The notes under the pieces were generated by a model. It was not told where the DNA came from, searched no databases, and worked only from the letters and a program-made list of their open reading frames with translations. Shown one piece after another: positions 37,511-48,484 of a stretch of DNA of 64,000 nucleotides; the first letter of the stretch is position 1; each line of letters opens with the position of its first letter. The position numbers were made by a program, and so were the translations under genes. Source of the DNA: Eudorina sp. 2006-703-Eu-15 (Eukaryota > Chlorophyta > Chlorophyceae > Chlamydomonadales > Volvocaceae); NCBI GenBank assembly GCA_003117195.1, contig BDSI01000150.1, forward strand, positions 186,001-250,000, written 5' to 3'.

Positions 37511-39090
37511 GACGCCACTTGCGTGTCGCTCCAATGCATTTCAAGTATACATGTCATTACCTGTTTGGATATGCGTAACCCAGCAAGTCCAAATGAAAAA
37601 CTTTGACAAATCTTATCACATTTTCCATTTCAGCGGTATGGATGTCAGATGTCAAGCAAACAGGTATCGCACAATTATGCAGAGGACCTGAATTTAATCG
37701 TTGTGATGACTGCATTCCGCAAAGCGTCGAGAGTTGCTCCGATGGAGGTCCGGCACGGATCGTACACCCCCTTGCAAACGAGCAAACGTCACGGCTCACG
37801 CAGGCATCGGCATGCCGATTTTCTCATGTAACAGTCCCATGGCACGCGACATAGATTTCCACAGGTGTCTTCTGGCCTGGTGTGCAACTCTTCTTAATAG
37901 TCAAAACCTGTCACGAAACTTTACCCGGCGCCGCCTCACCCCCGCCTAATGGATGCCCATGCCGGCATGCCTGAGTATGCATGCCACCAAAGGGGGCCAT
38001 CCTTGCATCTAGGTAGCCCTTCACGGCACTCGGGGCAAGGGTACCCTTGCTCGGGGCAGGTACATTGGCACCGCTTACCTCAAACTGGCATATGTCGGCA
38101 TCTGGGGAAAAAGGTTTCTCAGGGACTGCTTGATCAGATAATCTCACCAGAACACAGATATGGAATGGACCTGTTACAAGCACAGCTCTGGCTCACAGGC
38201 TATGACCCCTCTAGCTCTAGGACTATAATAAACGCCGAGCTAGGACTGAACGCGGTATGTGTGTCGATTGCATTTCAACCAATCCTGCTGTTATTGTAAC
38301 GACAGGTGAATGCCAAGGTTTGCGCAAGTACAAATTTATGCGAATAAATATTACAAGCCATAACCTTAGTCCGGAAGCACATATCTGAGATGTGCACGGA
38401 GACCAGAGCAGGAGGTGTAACCTACCTAGTTAGTCACAGCCTACCCCACAGCCTACCCCATAGCTATGTACGATGGATGTTGTAACCTAGGCCATGAAGT
38501 AATTTCCTGCAGGGGTTCCTTAGATTCCACCTCTGTCGTTCTATGATAACGTGCCAATGAGTCCGGACAGGTCCGGAACTCAGGCGCAGACAGAGAGACC
38601 AGACATCTCCCACCACAAAGCAATTTACGCCGTAAACGCTTATTTTCTAGCAATAGTTCCCCCACATACGAATGCTCCATTCCATGCCTCATGCACTTTG
38701 ATGAAGTTATCGGCTGTACACAGTCAAACGTGGTCAAGGAATGGGTTTGCATGCAATTGTACCAATGCGCATGAAAGCCTGGGGATGACTTGGACTGATA
38801 CAAACAACCCAAGAGAGGAAGAGTGCCTATGGCTGTTGGCGTATGAGGCATCTTGATCTACATTCATATGCAACCGTCACGCAGTCAATTTGAAAGCAGG
38901 ATGTTGCATCTTTTGTAAATTTAGCTGTTGTAGATGCGTCCGTTCTGACTTTTTTGAATTCGGGCTTATCGTGTACTTAGCTATCAAGAACGTGAACGAA
39001 GACACTTGCGGTCTTGCACGGTGCTGGACTTGGTTTAATGATCCTATATGCAACGATGTAGAGCGTTGATCAAGTCTTTGGCCGGCAATC
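37511..39090. other. Divergent promoter region between the FMO-like gene and the putative glycosyltransferase
   Basis: This is an AT-richer stretch between two 5' ends that face apart, so it should hold both promoters. Several short frames on both strands look open but have no shared codon pattern or splice context, and I do not support them as genes. Confidence 0.55.
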
Positions 39091-41511
39091 ATGCCCAGCA
39101 AACGATTTTTGCTGAAGCTGTTGCAGATGTCCAGTAGTTGCCGCGACGTCAGCCGCAGGCGCAGCTGCAGCACGCGCCAACAGCTCGTCCTGTACGTTAC
39201 CATCCTTCTTGCCGCGGCTCTCACCAGCCCCGCCACCAGCGCAATAGTCGACGAAGGGGTCGGCGACTCAGCGCGCGGGTCGACGATTGCTGTCAGCGGA
39301 TCTGCAGTGTCGGCAGGCGATTCCAGCACTCGCACTAGTGAACTAGCCGCCGGTGCAAGTATTGCGCTCACAGCAGGCGGAGTCACTGCATCGGGCCTAA
39401 CCACGACGTCTGTCGGTGGGTTGGCCAACCCGGTCGCCACGACAGCCGGCCTAACCTTGCCTGCCGGCACGGGTGTGTCTGCGGGTGCGACTCTCTCCCG
39501 CGCGGGAGCCACCAGCACGGCCGCATCTGCACTTACAAGGGGGGAATCCACCACGACGTCGGTCCAGTCCGGCGCATTGGCGGGCGGATCCACCACCACG
39601 GCCGGCGGGGGTGCCACCGGCAAGGGCGGCTCCGCCACCGGCACGGCCGCCGGCGGATTCGCCACGGGCGTGTTCGCTGCCGACGCGGGCGGCTTCACCA
39701 CCGCCGCCGCCACCGGCTCCGTCACCGCCGCCGTCGCCGGGACGTCCGGCGGCGCCCACTCCGCAACCGCCGGCCCCAAGCCCGCCGACCTCTCCTCCTG
39801 CCCCGGCCTCCGCATCGGCATCATTAACGGCGTGCTCTACCACTACGAGGTCCTCGCGGGCCTCATGCACATCTTCCGGCCCTACGCCCGCCGCACCGAC
39901 ATCTACATCAACCGCTACACGCGCTCCGCCTCCGGCGACGGCGCCTGGGACATCCTGCGCCGCTCGCGAGCCAACTACGTGCTCCTCACGCGCACCATCC
40001 TCAGCTCCCTCGCCCGCGAGAAGCCCTTCTACGACCTGCTCATCCTGGTCAGCCCCGACTACGAGCTCGACGCCAACGAGGAACTCCTGCGCCACATCCG
40101 GCGGCGCCTCACCGTCGCCATCGTGCACAACTCCGACTTCAACGAGACGCAGCGCCTGATCCGCGTCGCGGAGAGCGGCGGCAGCGAGGCGCGGCTGCTG
40201 AGCCTGTCGCCGCACACGGCGGCGACGCTGGCGGAGGCGACGGGGCGCCGCGCGGACTGGGCACTGGCGGTGTACCCGTTCAAGCCGCAGACCAACTGCC
40301 TGGAGGCGACCGCGGTGGATCTGCTGGGGATGTGCCTCAGCGGCTTCGCGATCCAGGTGCGGCCGAGGCCGTGTACGGGTTCTACCGGCCGCCGGATGTT
40401 CGCCGATCGGCCGGCCGGCGCGCGGCCAGTGGGTTCAATGGAGGGATGGGGGGCCGCAACGCTGCATGCGTGCACCCCGTCTCGGGTCCGCTGCATACGC
40501 GCGTGGTGTTTGGGTCCCTCGTCACCTGCGGTACATCTGCCCGGCCGTCACACACACGCACTGCGGGGTCGGACGTGGGGTGCATGTTATCCGCATACGT
40601 TGGGCACCTGTTGGGCACTGCTATGCCCCTTGCCTATCACGCGCGCCTGCCTTGCCTGCCTACTAACACACTCGCAGCGGCATAAGGCGGGTTCCGCAGC
40701 GGCTAAACACGCTCACCCTGGTGGCGGGGCGCTGAAATTTGGTGCGGCCATCCCTTGCTTATACTGGCGTTTAAGCCTGGCCGCCGCTATCCCACCAAGA
40801 TCCCGCCGGGGCCCCAATGTCGTAGGACTGATCCCTCGCCCAGTTCTGTCCCGCGGGCCAGGCCTCGCCCGCGTCCCGGACCCAACTCCCTCCGCCCTGT
40901 CGCGCCTTCCCCCACCGCGCCGCCGCCGCCCCGTCGCACTCGGCCGGCAGGGCAAGTTCTCCAACCAGCGCCGCAACTACAGCGCCATCTGGAGCCAGAT
41001 GCTGGCCCGCCGGGAGGACCTCACCACCGGCTACGCGGCGCGGCTCTTCCACATCAACATCCTGGGCAAGGGCCAGGAGGAGCGGCTGGGGGTGCCGGAG
41101 GACCTGCAGTCCTTCGTGACGCTGCAGCGCCGACTGCCTTTCCGCGGCTTCTACGACCACCTGCACCACAGCTTCGCCATCGTGCCCGTGCTGGCCAGCC
41201 CGCGCTATCTGACCCACAAGTTCTCCTCCTCCGTCCTGTCCGCGCTCATCTCCGGGACGCCCCTGATCGCGGACGCCCGGTTCCTCGCGTCGTACGGCAT
41301 GTTCGACGAGGCCAGCGTGTACCTGCAGCGCGCGGGGGAGACGGAGGTGGACGTGATGCTGCGGCTGGTGGCGACACCCGCGGAGGAGCTGTTGGTGGTC
41401 CGGCGGGCGATGCAGGAGGCGCGACGGCGCATGAACGAGCGCGCGACCGAGTACTTCGCGGGGCTGCTCAAGGAGCTGTGCAGCAAGGCGGCCGGCGCCG
41501 GCGGGCGGTGA
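39091..41511 (+). CDS. Predicted type II membrane or secreted protein, possibly glycosyltransferase-like
   Basis: Two exons: 39091-40356 and 40951-41511 (608 residues). The start gives a basic N-terminus, a hydrophobic helix at about residues 31-48 (LVLYVTILLAAALTSPATSA) and then a stalk of about 170 residues rich in Thr, Ser, Ala and Gly. The globular part begins near CPGLRIGIINGVLYHYEV, with YDLLILVSPDYELDANEEL, AIVHNSDFNETQRL and LSPHTAATLAEATG. It ends with SALISGTPLIADARFLASYG, which looks like the C-terminal half of a GT-B fold. Golgi or secreted location and glycan-related activity are inferred from this layout. The intron 40357-40950 is 594 bases, a multiple of three with no in-frame stop. 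It is called an intron because its translation is unlike the flanks and both splice sites are canonical. No nearby TGTAA was found. Confidence 0.72.
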   Translation: MPSKRFLLKLLQMSSSCRDVSRRRSCSTRQQLVLYVTILLAAALTSPATSAIVDEGVGDSARGSTIAVSGSAVSAGDSSTRTSELAAGASIALTAGGVTASGLTTTSVGGLANPVATTAGLTLPAGTGVSAGATLSRAGATSTAASALTRGESTTTSVQSGALAGGSTTTAGGGATGKGGSATGTAAGGFATGVFAADAGGFTTAAATGSVTAAVAGTSGGAHSATAGPKPADLSSCPGLRIGIINGVLYHYEVLAGLMHIFRPYARRTDIYINRYTRSASGDGAWDILRRSRANYVLLTRTILSSLAREKPFYDLLILVSPDYELDANEELLRHIRRRLTVAIVHNSDFNETQRLIRVAESGGSEARLLSLSPHTAATLAEATGRRADWALAVYPFKPQTNCLEATAVDLLGMCLSGFAIQVRPRPCTGSTGRRMFADRPAGARPVGSMEGWGAATLHACTPSRVRCIRAWCLGPSSPAVHLPGRHTHALRGRTWGACYPHTLGTCWALLCPLPITRACLACLLTHSQRHKAGSAAAKHAHPGGGALKFGAAIPCLYWRLSLAAAIPPRSRRGPNVVGLIPRPVLSRGPGLARVPDPTPSALSRLPPPRRRRPVALGRQGKFSNQRRNYSAIWSQMLARREDLTTGYAARLFHINILGKGQEERLGVPEDLQSFVTLQRRLPFRGFYDHLHHSFAIVPVLASPRYLTHKFSSSVLSALISGTPLIADARFLASYGMFDEASVYLQRAGETEVDVMLRLVATPAEELLVVRRAMQEARRRMNERATEYFAGLLKELCSKAAGAGGR
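40619..40678 (+). repeat. Dispersed repeat in the intron of the putative glycosyltransferase gene
   Basis: GCTATGCCCCTTGC, then a CACGCGC-CCTGCC block and TACTAACACAC. Related copies are at about 20767-20822 and 44246-44310. Confidence 0.65.
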
Positions 41512-43676
41512 CGGGCAGCCGCAGCGGATGGGGGGGGATGTAGGAGGGCCCGGGAAGGGCGCCGCGGCGCGGCTTTGGGGGCCCCTCGGTCAGGAGGAAT
41601 AGGGCGCGTTGCTGTGGCGCTGCCCGCCTGGGTGCACGGCCCCGATCCGGAGTGTGCGAACCACGGGGCGCGGAGCCGGCGTTGTTGCCGCGTTCTTGCG
41701 ATGATTACACGGCATGCCCTCCCCGTGTTGGAACCCGGTCGCTGTTTGTTATCCTGGGCAACGGCTGGGCGTGAAGACGCCCGCGATTGGGAACCGGCAG
41801 GGACTCGGCCTTCATGGGAACGATGCGGCTCGGAAGCTTCCGCTGGAGAGTTTCCGTGGTGCCGCAGGTGCAGGTGTGCAGCCAGGCCTCAGCGGCCTCG
41901 AGACCTATGTCCACGACCTATGTGCGGGGGAGACCGGGAAAGGGGTGCGTGCATCAGGAAGCACAGGGAAGGAAAGCGGCGTGCGGAATGCGTGCGGGGG
42001 GCTGTATGGCGGTCAGCTGGAAGCTCGAGGGGGGCCGGGAGCTGCAGCAGGGCCAAGGAGGCGCACCCGCACAGCTCTGGGCGGGTTCAGGAGTGGGCCG
42101 TGGCACGCGGGCCAGCCGGCCGTGGTGATTGGTGGCTCCCAGTCAGGGGTCGTCGGTACGGGTGTGTGGGGGCCTTTCAGCACCCTCTGGCTTCGGATGT
42201 GCCACAGCCTGCGTGTCCATCAAGGGAAGGGGGTGAGCACCACTTAGGCTACAGGGCGTTTCGTGTTTCGGAATTTTTTTCCCATAGTACTTGCATATAT
42301 TGCCGACATGGCGGACCACGGATGTTCTTGTGGGGCCCCAGTCGGGATTCCTTTTGGGGCACCTGCATACCCTGATACTGATTTGATGTTGGATTGAAGG
42401 GCGTGTCGGGCCCGCGGTGGTGGCCGCGCATGTGTGTACGGCGGGAGTACGGCGATAGAAGACAGTCGCGGGTTTGGGCCTGCGTCAGGAGTGTGCACCT
42501 CAGCGCCTTGAGTACGGGACGGGTGTGGTGCTGTGTCTTACTGTGCTCAGAAAGCAGTGACGCCCGGATCGGGCCGACCCGGTCGTCGTGCGTGTCGGTG
42601 GGTGGCGGCGTAGGGGACAGCGCCGGAACCGCGCTCATGTCGTTCACAAGTCCTGGCTGGGAGATGAGGCGCGGGTGCAGATCTAAACCCCCTCCCAACA
42701 CCAACCCAGTTGTTACGTTGCACCAGTGGCCGAACGGCATCTACAGTACCCGTATTGCACCAGGCGCGAGCGGCTGTACCGCTGTGGCATACATCGCTGA
42801 TGTGAATGCCAAGCAGGGATGCCTTGTGCGGTGACCCAGATTCAGACCAAGCCCTGGGCTTGAGTGATAACATCAGCAGCGCCGACCGCCTCGGGCAAAG
42901 CCATCAAGCAATGTCCGACCCGCTGCTGTTGTCCAGTTTGGCGCCAACCACCGACCCGGCAAGAAGGTGGCTGTGTATGCGCTGCCCTTGCGAGGGGCGG
43001 GTGGGAGGGTATCAGAGGCCACAATCGTCCCAGCAGCGGGACAAGACTCATAGCATAAACATGATACTATTGGCAGTTCACCGGGGCGTGCTGCCACGCG
43101 ATCTCAGAGCGTTGTTCAGCTTCACAGGTCGAGGGCTAGTGTGGGGTGCGGCCGGACGCAGCAGGACATGCCTGGTTGCAGTGCACGGCTGGCGGGGCGG
43201 GTGCGGGCGGGCAGCCGGCAGCGCGAGGGCCGTGACTGACATGACTGGGGCGAGGGGGTGCGACTGGTTTCAGTGCGGCGGGCTCGCGCTCGCATGTTCA
43301 TGACTGGCCGGTGCCGTGCCGGTGGGTGCTGACGTAGGGACAGCACCGGAACCGCGCCCCACGGATCGCAAAGTCGCTGACCAGCCCTGGCAGGGAGACG
43401 TGGGTGACAGCAGTGATCCCCGCGCCACGGGTCAGCCCTGACCTCCACTCCACCCATCCGACTGTTCCCTACGTCCCATAGACGATACGGCTCAGCTGTC
43501 ACGAATCCGTTGCCGCCCGAACAGCACCTGACCCGCCCAAGCTGTCCAATCGGTGCATCGGCCCCTTCCTGCCCCTCTCCCTTTCGGCTAACCAGCCTGC
43601 ACCTAACTAGCGCCCGCGTCTGCACCCAGCCAGCGCCCGCTTGGCTACACGAAGCTACACGACGTTTCACGCGAAG
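41512..43676. other. Spacer with diverged duplicated block and coding-like islands
   Basis: Convergent spacer between the putative glycosyltransferase gene and the RS/RGG gene. It contains a duplicated block (42597-42672 and 43319-43404). It also has two coding-like islands on the + strand, near 42705-42834 and 42881-43051, that I could not join into a gene. Confidence 0.5.
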
Positions 43677-46155
43677 CTAAACGTTGGTGGGGATCCGAAG
43701 TTTGAAACTGAGCGCCTTGGGCCGCCCCTCCCCACCGGCCGCCGCCACGCCCGCGTCGCTCCAGCCACCCCCGGCTGCCGCCGCTCCACCGCCACCACCA
43801 CCGCCACCCCCCGGCTGGTCATCCATGTGCATGGCCTCTGACCCCTTCCGGTCCATGGCTCCCGGCACTCCTCCGGCGGCCCCGGAGGGCCCGACGTGTA
43901 ACCCGCTGGTCGAGGCGCCGCCGGGGGGCTCCCCTGGAGGGGGCGGTGGCGGCCCGCCGGCGACTGCCGTCACCGAAGCTTGGGGCGGCGGCAGCGCCGC
44001 CGTGCCCGCGGCGGCCTGCGGGGGCGCGGCCCCAGCGGGTGGCTCCGCCCTCCCCGCAAAGGCCGCCTCCTCCCCTTCCACCATCAGCGTCGCCTGCTGC
44101 ACCACCTGCGGCCGCCGTCAAGGCGTATTGAAACCCCGCGAGACGCATCAGTGCGGAACCGGGTCAATGCGGAGGCGAGTCGGTGCGGAGGCGTGTTGTG
44201 CGGCGAAGACAAAGCGCGTCTGCGGGCCGGGAGGTGAGGGAGCGCGGCTACGCCCCTTGCATGACACGCGCTCCTGCCGTACCACCAACGAACACGCAAC
44301 CTCTCACACACACAGGCTCGACTCCCTCTTGTCTCGCCGCTCAGTTCTCCTGAAGCCCTCAACAAGCACGCACACACAGAGAAGCGCACCGTGGTCAGGT
44401 CCTCCTGTGCCCGGGTCAGCTCCACTTGCGCCGCCTCAACGCCCGCCCGCGCGCCGTCCACCCGCCTCAGCGCCGCCACGAGCCGAACCAACATGTTGCC
44501 CCGGTTCTTGGACCGCTCGGCCACAGCTCGGACCTGTGCCGGACGGCGTCAGCAGGGCCAGCCCCGAGAAACGTGGGGAGAGGTCCCGAGGGCCTAGCTG
44601 TCCGGGGCCGCGTCATAGACGCCGCAGCCGCTTGAAGCGACGGCGATCGATAGCGATCCGCCCCCATATTGAACATACTGAAAGAATCCAAGGTAGCCAC
44701 CACTCAGAGCCAGCAAGCCGTGCGCATGAAAGGCCCACCCACAGTTTCCGGACTTTTGCCCAGTCAATGACATGTCGGCCTGTCTCGCAACAACCAAGCT
44801 CCAGGCGCCCCGCTCCTCCACGCGCGCGTGGGTCGCTCGACACCGCACGGCACCCGCAACGCAATCCATCTCCAACGCGTGCCGGGTGTGCCCGGGTTCG
44901 TTCTGGACCTGTTGTCCGTCAGTACCTCTTTGGTATTGCCGTGAAGTTATAGGCCCATCCCTGCCCCCCCCCCCGGCGCTTTGACCCCCTCCCGCGCTCC
45001 AAGCCCAAGGACCCCGATTCCCCAAGCCCGGGTTGTTGCCGCCCAGGTCCCACCTTATCGCCCAGGAAGTCCAGCTTCTTGCGGTCCGCCTCGTGGGCCG
45101 CCCGCTCAGCGGAGAGCTCCTGCTCCAGCGCGTCCACCCGGGCCAGCAGCTCACCCTCCCGACGGCTGGGGTCAGCGGCGCCGCCAGGCGGCCCGCGGCC
45201 CCGGGCGCCGCCACCGGCGGCAGCGGGCGGTCCTGACCCTCGCCTCGGCGGCCGGTCTGTTTGCATTACATCGCGGGGGCCAGGGCCCAACGAACGATCG
45301 TAATGGGGTCGGGGAGGGAGGGAGGGAGGGGGTCAAAACCCGCACGCGACCGATGTGGCAGATTTAGAACGAGCGGTGCGGTGACGGTGGCTGCGCTTGG
45401 GGGCCCCAGCGCCCCACCATCACGCCCCGATGTGGATCAAACGGTAGTCACATCAGTTCGGCTATCATCCTGATTAGCGATTGCTGTCGCACCTGATTCC
45501 CCGGAGGATGACGATGATGCGCTGTCGTCGCTGCGACCATCCCGGTCAGGGCTGTAGCTTCCGCCTGGACCGTTGTAGCGCTGTTGCGGTGGCGGACCTC
45601 CGCGGTAACCCTGTCCGGGGCCGTAGCCGCCGCCGCCGCCTCGACCCCGTCCGCCGCCGCCGCCAAACCTGAATGGCCAGCCGCGGGGCGGGCATATGGT
45701 AGGCGGGCTGTGGGTCAAGTGGCCCGAACCCAGATCGGGTGACTCGTTGACGGAAACTATAATGCACATGCAAATTTGTACGGCAACAACGTTATTCGGA
45801 ATGTGTGACAAAGCAGAGTGTCGTGAAGGTTGTTTGTTGCCCCTCACCCTCCCTTCGGGTTCACCTGCCACCCCCGGCAGCGCCCCTTGGCGACCGCGAC
45901 CGGCTCCGAGACCTGGAGCGGCTGCGGTCACGGTCCCATCCTTGTCCCTGAGGGCTGCCTCCCCATCTGTAATTGGTGCAGCCGCGGTGTAGGTGTCAGC
46001 AAGGGGTAACCATGGACAGGTGAACTACGACTGTGCAATGCTACCCGTCGAAGCATTGAACAGCGACACCATAGATAAATGGTTGTATGTGACATGATAC
46101 CAAAAAAATCAGATGAGCACCTGTCCGGCGAGCGAGGCCTGCCGCCGCGTTGCAT
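43677..46155 (-). CDS. RS/RGG-rich protein with coiled coil, probable RNA-associated protein
   Basis: Exons: 46155-46121, 45966-45865, 45668-45493, 45256-45054, 44533-44390 and 44105-43677, in phase throughout (362 residues). The N-terminus MQRGGRPRSPDRWGG leads into an Arg-Ser dipeptide run (DRDRSRSRSRSRSRSRSPR). A Gly/Arg/Tyr segment follows (FGGGGGRGRGGGGGYG). An acidic-serine stretch and a coiled coil come next (REGELLARVDALEQELSAER, VRAVAERSKNRGNMLVRL). A Pro/Gly-rich tail ends in RPKALSFKLRIPTNV. RS and RGG segments are typical of splicing or mRNP proteins, but no RRM is present, so the exact role is unknown. An alternative product skips the donor at 45492, stops at 45437 (122 residues) and could use the TGTAA at 45270-45266. 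The two halves might also be two separate genes, the second starting at the ATG at 45266. Confidence 0.65.
44246..44310 (+). repeat. Dispersed repeat copy
   Basis: GGCTACGCCCCTTGC followed by a CACGCGCTCCTGCC block matches the copies at 20767 and 40619. It lies in an intron of the minus-strand RS/RGG gene but on the + strand. Confidence 0.6.
45266..45270 (-). terminator. TGTAA signal in an intron of the RS/RGG gene
   Basis: Minus-strand TGTAA lies 167 bases after the alternative stop at 45437 and overlaps an ATG (TGTAATG). It would terminate the short isoform before the coiled-coil exons. Confidence 0.45.
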
Positions 46156-46257
46156 TTAGAACCACTGCCTGCTCCCAATTTGAGGTAAAGACGATTATAC
46201 TGTGAATAGGTAGATATATGATACTACTTTATTTTATGCATAGCAGGGTCATGCTTA

Positions 46258-46273
46258 AAAGGGCGCGCCCTTT
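46258..46273. promoter_or_regulatory. 16-bp perfect palindrome upstream of the RS/RGG gene
   Basis: AAAGGGCGCGCCCTTT lies about 100 bases upstream of the inferred start codon, inside an AT-rich stretch. It could be a binding site for a dimeric factor; this is inference from position only. Confidence 0.35.
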
Positions 46274-46523
46274 CTTACGACGGCAACGTCTCATCAATAA
46301 AACGAGATATATTCCTTTATATCCTGAAAGCTATCAGCTTTTCTCGTTTGCTGGAGGTCCTGAACAGTGGTACGGCATGTTTGACTTGTGCGCCCCTTGA
46401 CGTAAATCGTTGTGGGGGAACGCATGTCAGTATTGGCCATACGACCAGTACAACATGTAACATACATACATACATATACGACAATGGCTCAGGTGCGGAG
46501 AGGCAACTGATCTGGTTTTTTTT

Positions 46524-46910
46524 ATGTTAGACACATACAGTGTGACGAATCAACGCCACCAAGAGCGCTTACTGTGTGCCAGATCGCCCCGACGATCGCC
46601 TGCGGCCCAAGGGTCCTTAGTAATTACCTTCGAAAATTTGGACACGCTGCGCGATCCGCAGATCTGGTCTGTACTTGCTGTAGATGAAGAGTACTATGCA
46701 ACCTTGGCGCAATCTGTAAGAACTCACGAAGGCAGGTGCGTTTTCGAACAAACTGTTACAGATTGGCCAAGCTCCGTCCCCGACATGTCCGTGGAAGCTC
46801 CTGGGAGCCTCTCACTTGAAGCACCCACCAAAGACTGTGCACCCCGGCACCTCCTTCCATCGGGTCGTGTAGCAATACCAGCCACCGATACCACGAAAGC
46901 CGGAGCGTAA
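46524..46910 (+). CDS. Possible hypothetical protein (128-residue frame)
   Basis: The frame includes VITFENLDTLRDPQIWSVLA, VDEEYYATLAQSVRTHEGR and a Ser/Pro-rich end. Its balanced amino-acid composition and acidic helices are more protein-like than other spacer frames. I do not recognise it. The upstream 40 codons look non-coding, so the true start or an acceptor probably lies near 46610. It could be the last exon of a small gene or a gene relic. Confidence 0.3.
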   Translation: MLDTYSVTNQRHQERLLCARSPRRSPAAQGSLVITFENLDTLRDPQIWSVLAVDEEYYATLAQSVRTHEGRCVFEQTVTDWPSSVPDMSVEAPGSLSLEAPTKDCAPRHLLPSGRVAIPATDTTKAGA

Positions 46911-47061
46911 CAACTGACTGGTTCCTGCGGTATTCTTGCTGTGACTGATCCGGCCGGTGAATTGTCGTTCGTCATGGACATTCACCATTCTCAATGCGAT
47001 CGCTGCTGGCAGCGGGCACCCCTAAGGCTTGCTGCTGCCAGAGGGTAACCCCCTCGTGTGA

Positions 47062-47076
47062 TTACATTACATTACA
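47062..47076 (-). terminator. Triple TGTAA polyadenylation-like signal
   Basis: Three TGTAA copies in tandem on the minus strand. They are 1.6 kb past the last expansin-like exon, so they would fit only if that gene has further 3' exons or a long UTR. Confidence 0.25.
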
Positions 47077-48370
47077 GACAGCCTTGTGTATGCGCGGGAC
47101 ATGCATGCACAGGTACCGATGCATGCGCAGGTACCGACGCGTACCAGGCTGTGAGCATACATACCAGCCGATTGTTGATGGCTCAACAGGGACAATGCAA
47201 CTACAGGAATGTATCAACCAGCCTCAGTGCCGCCCTCGCACAAACCCCACTGCCAGGCGAAGCCCCAGAAAGAGAACGATGCAACGACGCGTTGCACAGC
47301 TCGCCGATTGACCGTAAACAAAGTTCCCGTCCTGAGAGCATCCTTGGCAGCATCACATCGGGTCGGGCGCCCTGGACCACCCCGCCCGCTCGCTGACGCC
47401 AGGATGACTCCAGGGGACACCATCATCCTTACCGATTACCTCGCGGCTGTCGTACGGCTGCCCACCATGATCGTACAGGAGTGCCGATCGCACCGCACGT
47501 GGGATACGGAGAGACCCCTGAAGACGGACCGTCGCGGTTCCCTAGTTCGACCCTAGTTCGACACCCGCACGGTGGGTTGACGGTCAGTAGGCGGACTGCT
47601 CGTACGACGGACCCACCAATCCACATAAGGAAAAAACGCCACACGACGTTCTGGTCGGCTGCGCACCACACGCACGCGCACGCCCAACCTCGCGCAACGG
47701 CGCAAGTAACCCTTGCGCAACAACTTACAACAGCCAACCTCGTTCTTCCGCGCTCGCCGTGTCTGTAATCCGGGCTTTCGTGCCCCACTCCCTGGGCCTT
47801 ATGGCCGCTGCTGCATGACGGCAGTCACGACCCAGACGACTCGGCGTCCGAATCCTCATAGAATGTGGAACTGCAAGACCCGCAACATCCCGCTTCCCCA
47901 GCCCCCCAGTCGCCGCAGAGGTCCGCCAACCGCGCCGCACCCGACACCGGGCGCTAATCGGTTGTCCTGTAAGCTGTAACACCATTTCCCCGCTGGGGAC
48001 ATATACACGGGCGGGTCTCTTGCTGTCGAACCACACACAGCGAGCGCAAGCCGATCTTGGGCCCTTCTGCAGGCCAAGTCGACCTTGTTGCGCGAGAATC
48101 GAGCGGCATGACGGGAAGCCCGTGTGTGTGTGTATGCGAATGTGTGCGCGCTGGTGGGCTTTCTCCGTCAGGTACGACCTAGGGCCCGGGGGCCCTAGGG
48201 GGTCACGGGCCTGGGCGCCCGGGATGGTGCTGCCGGGTGCTGCCGTACGGTGTCCGGCGCGGACTGGCAGAGGGCTGCGAACGGACGGGCTGATATCAGG
48301 CCCCCCCTGGAGCCTCGCGGATCACCGCCACCAGGGCCTGCGTGAGGGTCCCAGGAGGGATTTCACCGAG

Positions 48371-48484
48371 AACCATGGGTCACAGCTAGTGAGACCCATG
48401 GGTCACAGCTAGTGAGACCCATGGGTCACAGCTAGTGAGACCCATGGGTCACAGCTAGTGAGACCCATGGGTCGCAGCGAGTGA
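48371..48484. repeat. 23-bp tandem repeat containing a palindrome
   Basis: About five copies of a 23-base unit, each with GACCCATGGGTC followed by ACAGCTAGTGA. Clear unit starts are at 48393, 48416, 48439 and 48462; the first copy is degenerate. Confidence 0.92.

Noticed and set aside
43677..44105. Reading 43684-44952 (+, 422 residues) as a gene
   Set aside because: It is Pro/Ala/Arg-rich low complexity opposite in-phase minus-strand exons that carry a clear coiled coil.
45266..45437. Two separate genes split at the stop at 45437
   Set aside because: A good donor at 45492 and acceptor at 45257 join the two halves in phase, and a TGTAA overlaps the proposed second start. One gene with two isoforms is simpler, but two genes remain possible.
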